From QHXQ01 sp036389395 (GTDB lineage Bacteria > Acidobacteriota > Blastocatellia > Pyrinomonadales > Pyrinomonadaceae): DNA of 64,000 bases. A program made the translations under genes and the position numbers. The notes under the pieces are model-generated. The model did not search any database. It was not told the origin of the DNA and was given only the letters and a program-made list of their open reading frames with translations. Below are positions 1 through 7,606 of this stretch, piece after piece (position 1 is the first letter of the stretch; each line of letters opens with the position of its first letter). Location: contig DASVPY010000031.1 of assembly GCA_036389395.1 (NCBI GenBank), positions 124,001-188,000 of the forward strand. Reading direction: 5' to 3'.

Positions 1-102
1 CGTGCCCGGAAACAACGTCGTGTTCTGCAACGGCAGCACCGCGATCTCGAACGGTTCCGCGCTCGCCGCGTTCGTCGGGTTGTTCGTTTGCGTGTCAGGC
101 AT
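1..102 (-). CDS. lon: Lon protease, N-terminal fragment (gene continues left of window)
   Basis: The 34 visible residues end in ...FEIAVLPLQNTTLFPGT, the start of the Lon substrate-binding domain (the usual form is LPVLPLRNTVLFPGTV). Lon is a cytosolic ATP-dependent serine protease that degrades misfolded proteins; its ATPase and Ser-Lys protease parts lie outside the window. The first 18 residues are polar and Asn/Thr-rich, a normal variable leader. No Shine-Dalgarno is visible; word-repeat DNA begins about 8 bases upstream of the ATG. Its neighbour is a small heat-shock protein on the same strand, which fits a protein quality-control locus. The identification rests on one conserved motif. 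Confidence 0.8.
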   Translation of the reverse strand, partial: MPDTQTNNPTNAASAEPFEIAVLPLQNTTLFPGT

Positions 103-110
103 GGTGAATC

Positions 111-244
111 AGTAGTCAGTAGTCAGGAGTCAGAAGCCAGAAGACGGAAGCAGGCAGACCGAAGTTAGAAGCCGGAAGTCAGAAGCCGGAAGCCGGAAGC
201 CGGAACGAAAGCTGATCTTCCTTCTGGCTTCTGGCTTCTGCCCC
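111..244. repeat. Word-like intergenic repeat (AGTCAGAAGCCAGAAG family)
   Basis: Tandem variants of AGTCAGAAGCCAGAAG and GAAGCCGGAA, followed by the inverse form CTTCTGGCTTCTGGCTTCTG. The block fills the whole gap between the hsp20 stop codon and the lon start. Open frames across it are artefacts. Confidence 0.85.
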
Positions 245-619
245 TCACTCCTTGCAGTTCTCCTCGCCGCGCAGGCGCAGGAGGAGGAGGCCGTCGCGGT
301 AGTCCTGCTCGACGGACGCGCCCTCGATGCGGCACGGGAAGCGCAGCGTCTTCTCGAAGCGGCTGTAGGTGATCTCCAACTGGTGGTACGCGATGGTCTC
401 GTGGCAGCAGGCGTCGCGCCGGCAGCCGCGCAAGGACAAGACCGGCCCCGCGATCTCGATCTCGATCTCGTCGGGCGAGACGCCCGCCAGATCGACCTTG
501 ACCAGCCAGCCGTCCTGCGTCCGGTACACGTCCGCCGCCGGGACCCACTTCTGCCCGGCGGCCGGCCGCCGCTGTGGCTGCGGCAGCAGCCGGAAATAAC
601 GCTCGATGGATTTGGCCAT
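245..619 (-). CDS. Hsp20/alpha-crystallin family small heat-shock protein
   Basis: 124 residues. After a short leader with a KWVPAADVY segment, the alpha-crystallin fold is recognisable: YRTQDGWLVKVDLAGVSPDEI (strands 2-4), a central LSLRG segment and a C-terminal DGLLLLRL strand. It is expected to be an ATP-independent holdase chaperone in the cytosol. It has three Cys in the loop after LSLRG (GCRRDACC), which is unusual and might allow metal binding or redox control; that is inference. The short length and the lack of a C-terminal IXI motif suggest a reduced family member. It lies on the same strand as lon, separated by repeat DNA. Confidence 0.85.
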   Translation of the reverse strand: MAKSIERYFRLLPQPQRRPAAGQKWVPAADVYRTQDGWLVKVDLAGVSPDEIEIEIAGPVLSLRGCRRDACCHETIAYHQLEITYSRFEKTLRFPCRIEGASVEQDYRDGLLLLRLRGEENCKE

Positions 620-624
620 AAAAG

Positions 625-757
625 AAGAAGCCAGGAGTCAGCAGTCAGTAGCCGGAAGTTAGAAGCTGAAGCCCGTGGTCAGGAGCCGGAGCCGAGAATA
701 ACCGCGGAGCTGAAATCCCTTCTGGCTTCTGACTCCTGGCTCCTGTCTTCCTCCCCC
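625..757. repeat. Word-like intergenic repeat (AGTCAGAAGCCAGAAG family)
   Basis: Forward units (GAAGCCAGGAGTCAGCAGTC, then TAGCCGGAAG) followed by inverse units (CTTCTGGCTTCTGACTCCTG). It lies between the stop codon of the CBS protein and the start of hsp20, the same family as the block at 111-244. Confidence 0.85.
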
Positions 758-767
758 CACGACATCT

Positions 768-1670
768 TCAACCGAAAATCCGGTTCCAGAAGGACGAGCC
801 GCTGGAGATTTCTTCGAGCGCCTCGGCCAGTTCGCGGTCGTCGTTGGTCTCAAGGGCCACGTCGGCCATGGAGATGATGCCGCGCAGCAGCCCGTCGCGA
901 TCCACGACGGGGATGCGGCGCACCTGCTTGTCGCCCATCTTGCGCACGGCGTCAATGACGCGGTCGTTCGGCCGCGCCGTGTGGATGTCGGTCGTCATGA
1001 TCTCTTCGGCGCGCGTGGTCGTCACATCCTTGCCTTCGGCGATGGCGCGCACGACGATGTCGCGGTCGGTGATCAGCCCGACCAACTTGCCGTTCGAGCG
1101 CAGGCGGTTGGCGACGCGCGGCGCGTCCTCGGCCCGCGCCTCCGTGTCGCGCTCGATCATGGACTGCTCGTCCACCTCGATGACCGGGATGACGCCGGTG
1201 TCCTCGTCGCGCATCATCTTGGCGACTTCGGCCAGGGTGTTGGCGCGGGTGGCGGCCGTCACGTCGCGCGTCATGATGTCGCGGCAGCGCAGGTGCGAGC
1301 GCGAGGGGCCGCGGCCGTAGTCGCGGCGGCGGCCGCCGCGCACGTAGTCGCGCGCCTCGTCCCAGAACGAGCGCCCGGCGTCGTACTCGCGCCCGGCGTC
1401 GTAGTCGCGCCCGCGCGGGCGCTCGTAGTAGTCGCGTTCGTCGTCGGCGCGCTCGCCGCGGCGGCCGACCGCGCCGGTCGGGTAATCGGCGCGCCGGCCG
1501 TAGTCGTCGCCGCGGTCGCGCGCGTCGTCGTAGCCGCGCCCGCGCGCGTCGTCGTACTCGCTGTACGCGCCGCCGCGGCCGTAGTCGTCGCGCCCGCGCC
1601 CGTAGCGCTCGTCGCCGTACGCGCGCCCTCGCGCGCCGCCCTCGTCCCCGTAGTAGTCGTCTCTCGCCAT
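768..1670 (-). CDS. CBS-domain protein with a long Arg/Asp/Tyr/Gly-rich N-terminal region
   Basis: 300 residues. The last 150 or so form a CBS pair: CRDIMTRDVTAA...LVGLITDRDIVVRA and EEIMTTDIHTA...LLRGIISMADVAL. Such Bateman modules bind adenine nucleotides and act as cytosolic sensors. A linker of about 25 acidic residues (SMIERDTEARAEDAPRVANR) interrupts the first CBS motif. The first 140 residues are low complexity, built from RGRDDYGRGG-like and REYDAGR-like repeats, and are probably disordered. The start is the second of two adjacent ATGs: AGGAGG sits 7 bases upstream of it, and only 4 from the first. Upstream in-frame codons (a poly-Ala stretch) are judged non-coding. Confidence 0.85.
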   Translation of the reverse strand: MARDDYYGDEGGARGRAYGDERYGRGRDDYGRGGAYSEYDDARGRGYDDARDRGDDYGRRADYPTGAVGRRGERADDERDYYERPRGRDYDAGREYDAGRSFWDEARDYVRGGRRRDYGRGPSRSHLRCRDIMTRDVTAATRANTLAEVAKMMRDEDTGVIPVIEVDEQSMIERDTEARAEDAPRVANRLRSNGKLVGLITDRDIVVRAIAEGKDVTTTRAEEIMTTDIHTARPNDRVIDAVRKMGDKQVRRIPVVDRDGLLRGIISMADVALETNDDRELAEALEEISSGSSFWNRIFG

Positions 1671-1779
1671 CATGGCCCTCCTGAGAAATTCGCGTGCGCC
1701 GCGCGCCGCGCAACACGCGGCGGCGGCCGCGGCCGCCGGCACGCCCCAAACTCCGCTTCATCTTCGAGGGAACGAAAAC

Positions 1780-1785
1780 ATTATA
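1780..1785 (-). promoter_or_regulatory. Probable -10 element for the CBS-domain gene
   Basis: A perfect TATAAT on the minus strand, about 110 bases before the start codon. No good -35 hexamer is seen at 17 bp, as is common in GC-rich genomes. Confidence 0.4.
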
Positions 1786-1831
1786 GAAGGGGAACGGCGA
1801 AAGGGGAAAGGCGGCAGCGAAGGCGCAGGGC

Positions 1832-1950
1832 GAAAGGCGCAGGGCGAAAGTTAGGGCGGCGCTGACGCGCCGAGCTGTTTCAGATATCTTCTTTTCAGAA
1901 TGTCACGCCGCAGGCGTGTCCGCACTTTCGCCTTTCGCCCTGCGCCTTTC
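1832..1950. repeat. Perfect 19-bp inverted repeat after the SIMPL gene (GGCGAAAGGCGCAGG family)
   Basis: GAAAGGCGCAGGGCGAAAG at 1832-1850 is exactly inverted at 1932-1950, overlapping the first base of the TAG stop of the SIMPL-domain gene. Degenerate forward copies extend left to about 1794. The spacer is 81 bp. Confidence 0.85.
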
Positions 1951-2945
1951 TACTTTATCTCGACCTCGGCGACGAGTTGCACCTGGGAGGTGATGTCGAG
2001 GTTGCCGACTTCGACGGGGGTGGGCGGGGCCTGCGCGACGGCGGCGCGGGCGCTGATCGCGTCAGACTTGTAGATGGGGACGGGGCGGCCCTGGGTCGTC
2101 TCCTGCACTTCGACGACGCGGACGACGCGCCCGCCGAGCGCCTGCGCGATGGCGCGCGCCTTCTCAAGCGCCTCGCGCGTCGCCTGCGCCAACGCCTGCG
2201 CGCGCGCCTGCCTGTCCTGCCGCAGCGTGAAGGCGAGGCTGTCCACGTTGGTCGCGCCCGCGTTCGAGGCGGCGTCTATGACCGCGCCGACGCGGTTCAA
2301 CTCGCTCAACGTGACGGTCACGCTGTTGCGCGCCTCGTAGGCGCGGATCGTGGGCGGCTGCCCCTCGCGGTAGGCGTACTGCGGCTGCAAGCTGTAGCCG
2401 CTCGTCTTGACCTCGCCGCCCGCGCCCGCGGCGTCCTTGACGGCGCGCACGACCAGATCGCTCTTGCGCGCGTTCTCCTGCTGCGCGGCGAGCGCCGTCG
2501 GGCCTTGCGTCACGACCGCGACCGAGACGACGGCCGTGTCCGGCTGCGCCTGCACGAGTGCGTCGCCCGTGACGACGACACGCGCCGGCCGCAAATCGCC
2601 GGCCGTCACGGCCTGCGCCGCGCCCTCGCTCTGCCCGCCGCTCACGGGGCGCAGCGTGCGCGCCGCGAAGGGCACGCCCTCCTGGTAGATTGTGATCGTG
2701 CCGGGGCGCGGCTCGCCCGTCGCCTCGACCTCCGTGTCGGCGCGGAACCAGGACTCGCCGCGCCAGCGTTCGGCGTTGAGCAGCAGGTACTTCTCGCGCG
2801 CCGTGACGACGAGCCAGCCGCCCGCCTCCACCGTCGGCGCGAGCCGGCCGCGCAGCGTCAACTCTTCGGCCGCCGCAGCGCGCGCGGCGCAAACGAACAG
2901 CAGGGCGCACGCCGTCGCCCACGCACACAACAATTTTCGCATCAT
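1950..2945 (-). CDS. Secreted SIMPL-domain (DUF541) protein
   Basis: 331 residues. A signal peptide (MMRKLLCAWATACALLFVCAARAAAA) is followed by about 85 residues of unassigned sequence and then a SIMPL/DUF541 domain, recognisable from VVVTGDALVQAQPDTAVVSVAV, YSLQPQY and the C-terminal VEVGNLDITSQVQLVAEVEIK. The family includes BP26/OMP28-like periplasmic proteins that form ring-like oligomers; its function is not settled. The start is set by GGGAGG six bases before the ATG. The gene is divergent from the Rieske gene with a 100-bp shared upstream region. Confidence 0.85.
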   Translation of the reverse strand: MMRKLLCAWATACALLFVCAARAAAAEELTLRGRLAPTVEAGGWLVVTAREKYLLLNAERWRGESWFRADTEVEATGEPRPGTITIYQEGVPFAARTLRPVSGGQSEGAAQAVTAGDLRPARVVVTGDALVQAQPDTAVVSVAVVTQGPTALAAQQENARKSDLVVRAVKDAAGAGGEVKTSGYSLQPQYAYREGQPPTIRAYEARNSVTVTLSELNRVGAVIDAASNAGATNVDSLAFTLRQDRQARAQALAQATREALEKARAIAQALGGRVVRVVEVQETTQGRPVPIYKSDAISARAAVAQAPPTPVEVGNLDITSQVQLVAEVEIK

Positions 2946-3005
2946 CTCTCGCCTCCCTTGCACCCGAAACTTCGCGTTCCTTCGCGGCGCACAGCTTGTC
3001 TCTCT

Positions 3006-3034
3006 TTGCTCAGGCGGCCGACAGTTTGTTACGA
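3006..3034 (+). promoter_or_regulatory. Possible promoter for the Rieske gene
   Basis: TTGCTC, a 17-bp spacer, and TTACGA. The -10 ends 11 bases before the ATG and there is no Shine-Dalgarno, so the transcript could be leaderless or nearly so. Confidence 0.35.
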
Positions 3035-3045
3035 TCCGGCGCGCA

Positions 3046-3402
3046 ATGCAATCGTTCGGCAAAAACTACGAGAACCCGAAGCGCCCGCGGCGCACGGGCG
3101 AGCGCGTCACGGTCGGGCGCGTCGAGGACGTGCCGCCGGGCCGGGGCGCGACCGTCGAGCTGAAGGGCGGGCGCGAGCTGGCGCTCTACAACGTCGGCGG
3201 CGCGTTCCACGCCATCGAGAATTTCTGCCCGCACCGCGGCGCGCCGCTCGCCGACGGCAACCTCTGCGGCCACACCGTCGAGTGCGACTGGCACGGCTGG
3301 CGCTTCGACGTGCGCAGCGGCGCGTGCCTCAACAACCCCGCGCAGGCCATCGAGTCCTACGAAGTCGTCGTCGAAGACGGCTGGATTAAGATCGTGATCT
3401 GA
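3046..3402 (+). CDS. Rieske [2Fe-2S] ferredoxin-like protein
   Basis: 118 residues with no signal peptide. The two Rieske ligand pairs are complete: Cys61-Pro-His63 (NFCPHRGAPL) and Cys80-x2-His83 (CDWHGW). Small soluble proteins of this type carry electrons to oxygenases or resemble NirD, the small subunit of nitrite reductase; no oxygenase or nirB lies nearby, so the partner is unknown. The protein acts in the cytosol. A perfect 36-bp hairpin begins five bases after the stop codon. Confidence 0.9.
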   Translation: MQSFGKNYENPKRPRRTGERVTVGRVEDVPPGRGATVELKGGRELALYNVGGAFHAIENFCPHRGAPLADGNLCGHTVECDWHGWRFDVRSGACLNNPAQAIESYEVVVEDGWIKIVI

Positions 3403-3406
3403 AAGA

Positions 3407-3524
3407 CTGTCCGTAGTCCGTGGTCAGTTGTCCGTTGTTCTTGTTATGCCGGCAGCACGCTAAAGCTGATGCGTGCTACTGACGAAAGAAGAACAACGGA
3501 CAACTGACCACGGACTACGGACAG
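3407..3524. repeat. Perfect 36-bp inverted repeat, possible terminator
   Basis: The arm at 3407-3442 (beginning CTGTCCGTAGTCCGTGG) is inverted without mismatch at 3489-3524. The 46-bp spacer holds a second small inversion (AGCACGC...GCGTGCT). It starts five bases after the Rieske stop and ends just before the ferredoxin stop on the other strand, so it could serve both convergent genes. Confidence 0.9.
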
Positions 3525-3539
3525 CTTAGGGACAGCTTT

Positions 3540-3770
3540 TCAGCCGTCGTTGCCGATGGCTTCGACGGGGCAGGAGACGAGGGCCTCTTCGCAGAGGGCG
3601 CGCTCTTCGTCGGTCGCGGGCTGGCGGAAGACGTAGGAGTAGTTGCCGGCGTCGGCGCGGGTGAAGTTGTCGGGCGCGGTGTCGCGGCACACGTCGCAGT
3701 CGATGCAGTTCGTGTCCACGTAGTACGCGCCCGGCACGTTCTCCGCGACCTTGTCTGTGGGATCAGCCAT
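3540..3770 (-). CDS. Small ferredoxin ([4Fe-4S] or [3Fe-4S] type)
   Basis: 76 residues, soluble. Cys22-x2-Cys25-x2-Cys28 (NCIDCDVC) plus Cys67-Pro give the four ligands of a single-cluster ferredoxin; Cys60 may form the disulfide found in Thermotoga-type ferredoxins. The start at MADP is preferred, because upstream in-frame codons lie in repeat DNA. The gene is the downstream neighbour of nadA on the same strand, separated by a hairpin repeat. NadA is itself a [4Fe-4S] enzyme, so a redox link is possible but not shown. Confidence 0.85.
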   Translation of the reverse strand: MADPTDKVAENVPGAYYVDTNCIDCDVCRDTAPDNFTRADAGNYSYVFRQPATDEERALCEEALVSCPVEAIGNDG

Positions 3771-3785
3771 AACGGGGAAGAGGTT

Positions 3786-3870
3786 AGAAGTCAGGAGCCA
3801 GAAGTCAGAAGCCAGAAGGAAGAGAGGCCGGCTTTTCATTCTGGCTTCTGACTTCTGGCTCCTGACTTCT
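3786..3870. repeat. Perfect 32-bp inverted repeat after nadA (AGTCAGAAGCCAGAAG family)
   Basis: The arm at 3786-3817 is inverted exactly at 3839-3870, with a 21-bp spacer. The inner end of the nadA stop codon (3869-3871) is part of the second arm. The sequence family matches the blocks at 111-244 and 16342-16432. Confidence 0.9.
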
Positions 3871-4978
3871 ATTTAATCGCCAGCATCCGGTCGAGGGCGA
3901 CGCGCGCCCAGCGGGCGGTCTCGGCGGGCACGGTGATCTGGTTGACGACGAAGCCGGCGACGAGCGATTCGAGCGCCCAAGCGAGGTTCTGCGGCGCGAT
4001 GCGGTACATCGTCGCGCACATGCAGAGGTCGGGCGCGAGCAGGCGGATGTGCTTGTCCGGGTGCTGCTTGACGAGCCGGTTGACCAGGTTGACTTCCGTG
4101 CCCACGGCCCACGCGGAGCCGGCCGGCGCGGCCGCAATCGTCTTGATGATGAACTCGGTCGAGCCGTTCAGATCAGACTGCTCGACGACGCCGCGCTCGC
4201 ACTCCGGGTGGACGAGCACCTTGATGCCCGGCACTTCGCGCCGCACCTGCTCGACGTGCCAAGAGCGGAAGCGGCCGTGCACCGAGCAGTGCCCCTTCCA
4301 CAGAATGAGCCGCGCGGCGCGCAACTGCTCGGCGGTGTTGCCGCCCAGTTCCTTGAACGGGTCCCAGACCACCATCTGTTCGAGCGGGATGCCGAACTTG
4401 AAGCCGGTGTTGCGCCCCAGGTGTTGGTCGGGGAAGAAGAAGAGCTTGTCGGCCTCCTTCAGACTCTTGTCGAAGAGCGGCACGGCGTTCGACGAGGTGC
4501 AGACGACGCCGCCGTTCCGGCCGCAGAAGGCCTTGATGGCCGCGGTCGAGTTCATGTAGGTGATCGGCATGACGCGGGAGTCGCGCGTGACGCCGATCTC
4601 TTCGAGCTGCGCCCAGGCGTCCTCGACCTGCTCGGCCGAGGCCATGTCGGCCATCGAGCAGCCCGCGCCGAGGTCGGGCAGGATGACCTTCTGATCGCCG
4701 GGCTTGAGGATGTCGGCCGACTCGGCCATGAAGTGGACGCCGCAGAAGACGATGAACTCGGCCTCGGGGCGCGACGCCGTGAGCTGCGAGAGCTTGAACG
4801 AGTCGCCCGTGTAGTCGGCGTGGCAGATCACGTCGTCGCGCTGGTAGTGGTGGCCGAGGATGACGAGGCGGCGGCCCAGCGCGCGCCGCGCCGCCTCGAT
4901 GCGCGCCGCCAACTCCGCGTCCGCCAGCCCGAAGTAGTCTTCCAGGGCCGGCGCTTTCGTCTCAACCGCTAACGACAT
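3869..4978 (-). CDS. nadA: Quinolinate synthase A
   Basis: 369 residues, full length for the long NadA form. NadA condenses iminoaspartate with dihydroxyacetone phosphate to give quinolinate in NAD biosynthesis, using an oxygen-sensitive [4Fe-4S] cluster. Family signatures are visible throughout: LGHHYQRDDVICHADYTGDS, VFCGVHFMAESADIL, LPDLGAGCSMADMA, YMNSTAAIKAFCG, HPECERGV and DLCMCATMYR. No nadB or nadC is present in the window. The nearest partner is the small ferredoxin gene downstream. Confidence 0.97.
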   Translation of the reverse strand: MSLAVETKAPALEDYFGLADAELAARIEAARRALGRRLVILGHHYQRDDVICHADYTGDSFKLSQLTASRPEAEFIVFCGVHFMAESADILKPGDQKVILPDLGAGCSMADMASAEQVEDAWAQLEEIGVTRDSRVMPITYMNSTAAIKAFCGRNGGVVCTSSNAVPLFDKSLKEADKLFFFPDQHLGRNTGFKFGIPLEQMVVWDPFKELGGNTAEQLRAARLILWKGHCSVHGRFRSWHVEQVRREVPGIKVLVHPECERGVVEQSDLNGSTEFIIKTIAAAPAGSAWAVGTEVNLVNRLVKQHPDKHIRLLAPDLCMCATMYRIAPQNLAWALESLVAGFVVNQITVPAETARWARVALDRMLAIK

Positions 4979-5322
4979 CTCTTCAACCCTCCAAACGCAA
5001 GACCCGCCCGCGCCGCGAAGTCAGCAACTCGACGCCGCCGAAGCGCGCCACTATCGCATTTCAACCCGCGGCCGCGCAAGCCCGCCGCCGCCCGCCAAGC
5101 GCCGCGCCGGCCGGCACGAAAACCCAACGGCGCGGGCACGGATTTAGATGCGTGCGCCCGCCGAACAGATGTGCCGTCGGCGGCAGGCGTCGAGCCGTAA
5201 GTCGCGGCTTGACGGTTGGCGCGTTGAAGCTGCATCACGAAGATACGGAGGCACGAAGACGACAGGATTCGTGTGAGACGCGCCGGGGCGGGCCGACGCA
5301 ACTCCCGGCTAACGGCGTCGGC
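4979..5322. other. Intergenic region without a supported gene
   Basis: No conserved reading frame is seen; open frames here have biased Arg/Ala composition and no start signal. Around 5230-5270 there is a degraded copy of a CACGAAGATACGGAGGCACG word repeat, related in style to the other intergenic repeats. Confidence 0.6.
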
Positions 5323-5976
5323 TCACTGGTCGCCGCCCGCCGCGGCGGACTCGCGCACGAGGCGCAGCCAGTCTGCGCGCTTCAACGTCTGGCTGGCCGC
5401 GAGCAGTTTGTTAATGAGTTCGGCGGTCACGCCGGGCAAGAGCGCGCTCTCGCTCACGGCCTGGTACGCGCCCGCCGCGAGGCGGTGGATGCCGCGCCGC
5501 GCGCCGTCCCAGCGCCACACCTCCGCCACGCCGAACGCGGCGAAGATGGGGAACTTGTCGAGCGACGGGTGGGAGATGTCGATCTCGATGACGAGTTCGG
5601 GGCCCGGGTCTGTCATAAAATCGATCTCGTCCTTCTGCCGCATGGCCTCTGCGTGGGCAAAGTAGAAACAGGCGTCGGGTTCAAAACCGCGCTCTAAGTC
5701 CACGCGCCGGAAAGTTGTCGAGCCAAGGCCTGTATTGTCGAGTTGCAACTGTTCGGCGCTGACTTCCACGAGCGTGGATAACGTGTGTTTGACTCTTTCG
5801 TGGCGCACCGAAAGGATCATGATTTCGAGTGTCCCCCGATCATAAGCGAAGCGCGTGCTACTACTCTCCGGGTGTTCCGCGAGCAGCCGCTCGTAAGTCT
5901 CCCAGCTAATGTTGTACAGGATAACTTTCTGCTCCGCCTGCGTCGTCGCCTCGACCGGCTGTAAGACTGTGGTCAT
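5323..5976 (-). CDS. Uma2 family (DUF820) PD-(D/E)XK nuclease-like protein
   Basis: 217 residues. The family pattern is clear: ISWETYERLLAEHPES, RFAYDRGTLEIM, FEPDACFYF, DPGPELVIEID (the D...E-x-D part of the nuclease core) and FAAFGVAEVWRWDG. Uma2 proteins carry a restriction-endonuclease-like fold and occur in many copies in cyanobacteria and acidobacteria; their biological role is unknown. GGGAGG stands about six bases before the ATG. The gene follows fumC on the same strand after a short repeat (5994-6024). Confidence 0.88.
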   Translation of the reverse strand: MTTVLQPVEATTQAEQKVILYNISWETYERLLAEHPESSSTRFAYDRGTLEIMILSVRHERVKHTLSTLVEVSAEQLQLDNTGLGSTTFRRVDLERGFEPDACFYFAHAEAMRQKDEIDFMTDPGPELVIEIDISHPSLDKFPIFAAFGVAEVWRWDGARRGIHRLAAGAYQAVSESALLPGVTAELINKLLAASQTLKRADWLRLVRESAAAGGDQ

Positions 5977-6024
5977 CGCGCGCCCTCCCTTCCGCCCTTC
6001 GCCTTGCGCCTTTCGCCTTGGCGC

Positions 6025-7434
6025 TCACGGGTGGGTCATCTCTTCCGGCTTGACGTACTCGTCGAACTGCTCGCCGGTCAGCAGGCCCAGTTCGACCGCC
6101 GCGTCGCGCAGGGAGATGCCTTGCTTGTGGGCGTGCTTGGCGATCTTGGCGGCGTTGTCGTAGCCGATGTGCGGGTTCAGCGCGGTGACGAGCATGAGCG
6201 AGTTGCACAGGTGCTCGGCGATGCGCGCGCGGTTCAACTCCAGCCCCGCCACGCAGAAGTCCACGAAGCCGTGGCACGCGTCCTTCAAGAGCCGGATCGA
6301 GTGGAGCAGGTTGTGGATCATGACGGGGTTGAAGACGTTCAGCTCGAAGTTCCCCTGCGAGCCGGCGAACCCGATGGCCGCGTCGTTGCCCAAGACCTGC
6401 ACGGCCACCATCGTCATGGCCTCCGACTGCGTCGGGTTGACCTTGCCGGGCATGATGGACGAGCCGGGTTCGTTCTCCGGCAGGACGAGTTCGCCGAGGC
6501 CCGCGCGCGGGCCTGAGCCGAGCCAGCGGATGTCGTTGGCGATCTTCATGAGCGAGCAGGCCAGCGTCTTCAAAGCGCCGCTGGCGAAGACCAACTCGTC
6601 GTGCGCCGAGAGCGCGGCGAACTTGTTCGGGTGCGACTTGAAGGGCAGCCCCGTCAGCGCCGCGATCTGCGCGGCGGCGCGCGCGGCGAACTCCGGGTGC
6701 GAGTTGAGACCCGTGCCGACGGCCGTGCCGCCGATGGCCAGGTCGTAGAGACCGGGCAACGCCGTGTTGAGCCGCTCGATGTCGCGCGCCAACAGGCTGG
6801 CCCAGCCGGAGAACTCCTGCTCGACGGTCAGGGGCGTCGCGTCCTGCAAGTGCGTGCGCCCGATCTTGACGACGCCGGCAAACTCCGCGGCCTTCGCCGC
6901 AATCGCCGCGCGCAGGCGCTCGACTTCGGGGATGAGCTTGTGCATCTGCTCGGCGGCGGCGATGTGCATGGCGGTCGGGAACGTGTCGTTCGACGACTGC
7001 GACATGTTGACGTGGTCGTTCGGGTGGACGGGCTGCTTGCTGCCGAGCGTGCCGCCGGCCAGTTCGATGGCGCGGTTCGAGATGACCTCGTTGGCGTTCA
7101 TGTTGGTCTGCGTGCCGCTGCCGGTCTGCCAGACGCGCAGGGGGAAGTGCGCGTCGAGTTGGCCCGCGATCACCTCGTCGGCGGCGCGCACGATCAGCTC
7201 GGCCTTGTCGGCGGGGAGCTTGCCCAACTCCTTGTTGACGAGCGCGGCGGCCTTCTTGAGCAGTCCGAGCGCGCGGATCATCTCGCGCGGCATCACGTCG
7301 TCGCCGATGTGGAAGTGGTGGAGCGAGCGTTCGGTCTGCGCGCCCCAGTAGCGATCCGCGGCCACCTCGACCGCGCCCATCGAGTCGGTCTCTGTGCGCG
7401 TCGCTTGCGGCAACTCTTTAGCTTCCTGTGCCAT
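6025..7434 (-). CDS. fumC: Fumarate hydratase class II
   Basis: 469 residues, full length. This is the Fe-independent fumarase that converts fumarate to L-malate in the TCA cycle. The superfamily signature GSSIMPGKVNPTQ carries the catalytic loop; other class II blocks include DSMGAVEVAADRYWGAQTERS, GSGTQTNMNANEVI, HPNDHVNMSQSSNDTFPTAMH, GRTHLQDATPLT and GGTAVGTGLN. HPNDHVNMSQSSND distinguishes FumC from aspartase-like relatives only weakly, but the overall match is to fumarase. A TAAAAT box ends six bases before the ATG and no Shine-Dalgarno is present. Confidence 0.95.
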   Translation of the reverse strand: MAQEAKELPQATRTETDSMGAVEVAADRYWGAQTERSLHHFHIGDDVMPREMIRALGLLKKAAALVNKELGKLPADKAELIVRAADEVIAGQLDAHFPLRVWQTGSGTQTNMNANEVISNRAIELAGGTLGSKQPVHPNDHVNMSQSSNDTFPTAMHIAAAEQMHKLIPEVERLRAAIAAKAAEFAGVVKIGRTHLQDATPLTVEQEFSGWASLLARDIERLNTALPGLYDLAIGGTAVGTGLNSHPEFAARAAAQIAALTGLPFKSHPNKFAALSAHDELVFASGALKTLACSLMKIANDIRWLGSGPRAGLGELVLPENEPGSSIMPGKVNPTQSEAMTMVAVQVLGNDAAIGFAGSQGNFELNVFNPVMIHNLLHSIRLLKDACHGFVDFCVAGLELNRARIAEHLCNSLMLVTALNPHIGYDNAAKIAKHAHKQGISLRDAAVELGLLTGEQFDEYVKPEEMTHP

Positions 7435-7440
7435 GGAGAC

Positions 7441-7446
7441 ATTTTA
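7441..7446 (-). promoter_or_regulatory. Possible -10 element of fumC, close to the start codon
   Basis: TAAAAT on the minus strand, six bases from the fumC ATG. If used, transcription would begin at or near the start codon (leaderless). No consensus -35 is seen. Confidence 0.3.
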
Positions 7447-7509
7447 CACCAGGCGGGGCGCGAGGTCGTATTTAGCAGTCCGCGGTTGACTGAGGCGCGC
7501 GGCCGGTCT

Positions 7510-7572
7510 CACACAGAGGACACAGAGAGTCTTAACTGTGTCCTTTGTGCTTCCTCTGTGCCCTCTGTGTTA
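7510..7572. repeat. Inverted word repeat (CACAGAGGACACAGAG family)
   Basis: ACACAGAGGACACAGAGAGT is followed by inverse units ending TCCTCTGTGCCCTCTGTGT. Other copies lie at 13078-13174, 21884-21966 and 56750-56848. Confidence 0.85.
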
Positions 7573-7606
7573 ACCCGGCCCCGCGCCACACTCAACCGAC
7601 ACCGGC

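Noticed and set aside
4969..5301. A 110-residue minus-strand frame upstream of nadA
   Set aside because: Arg/Ala-rich, crosses degenerate word-repeat DNA and the nadA start, and has no family signal.
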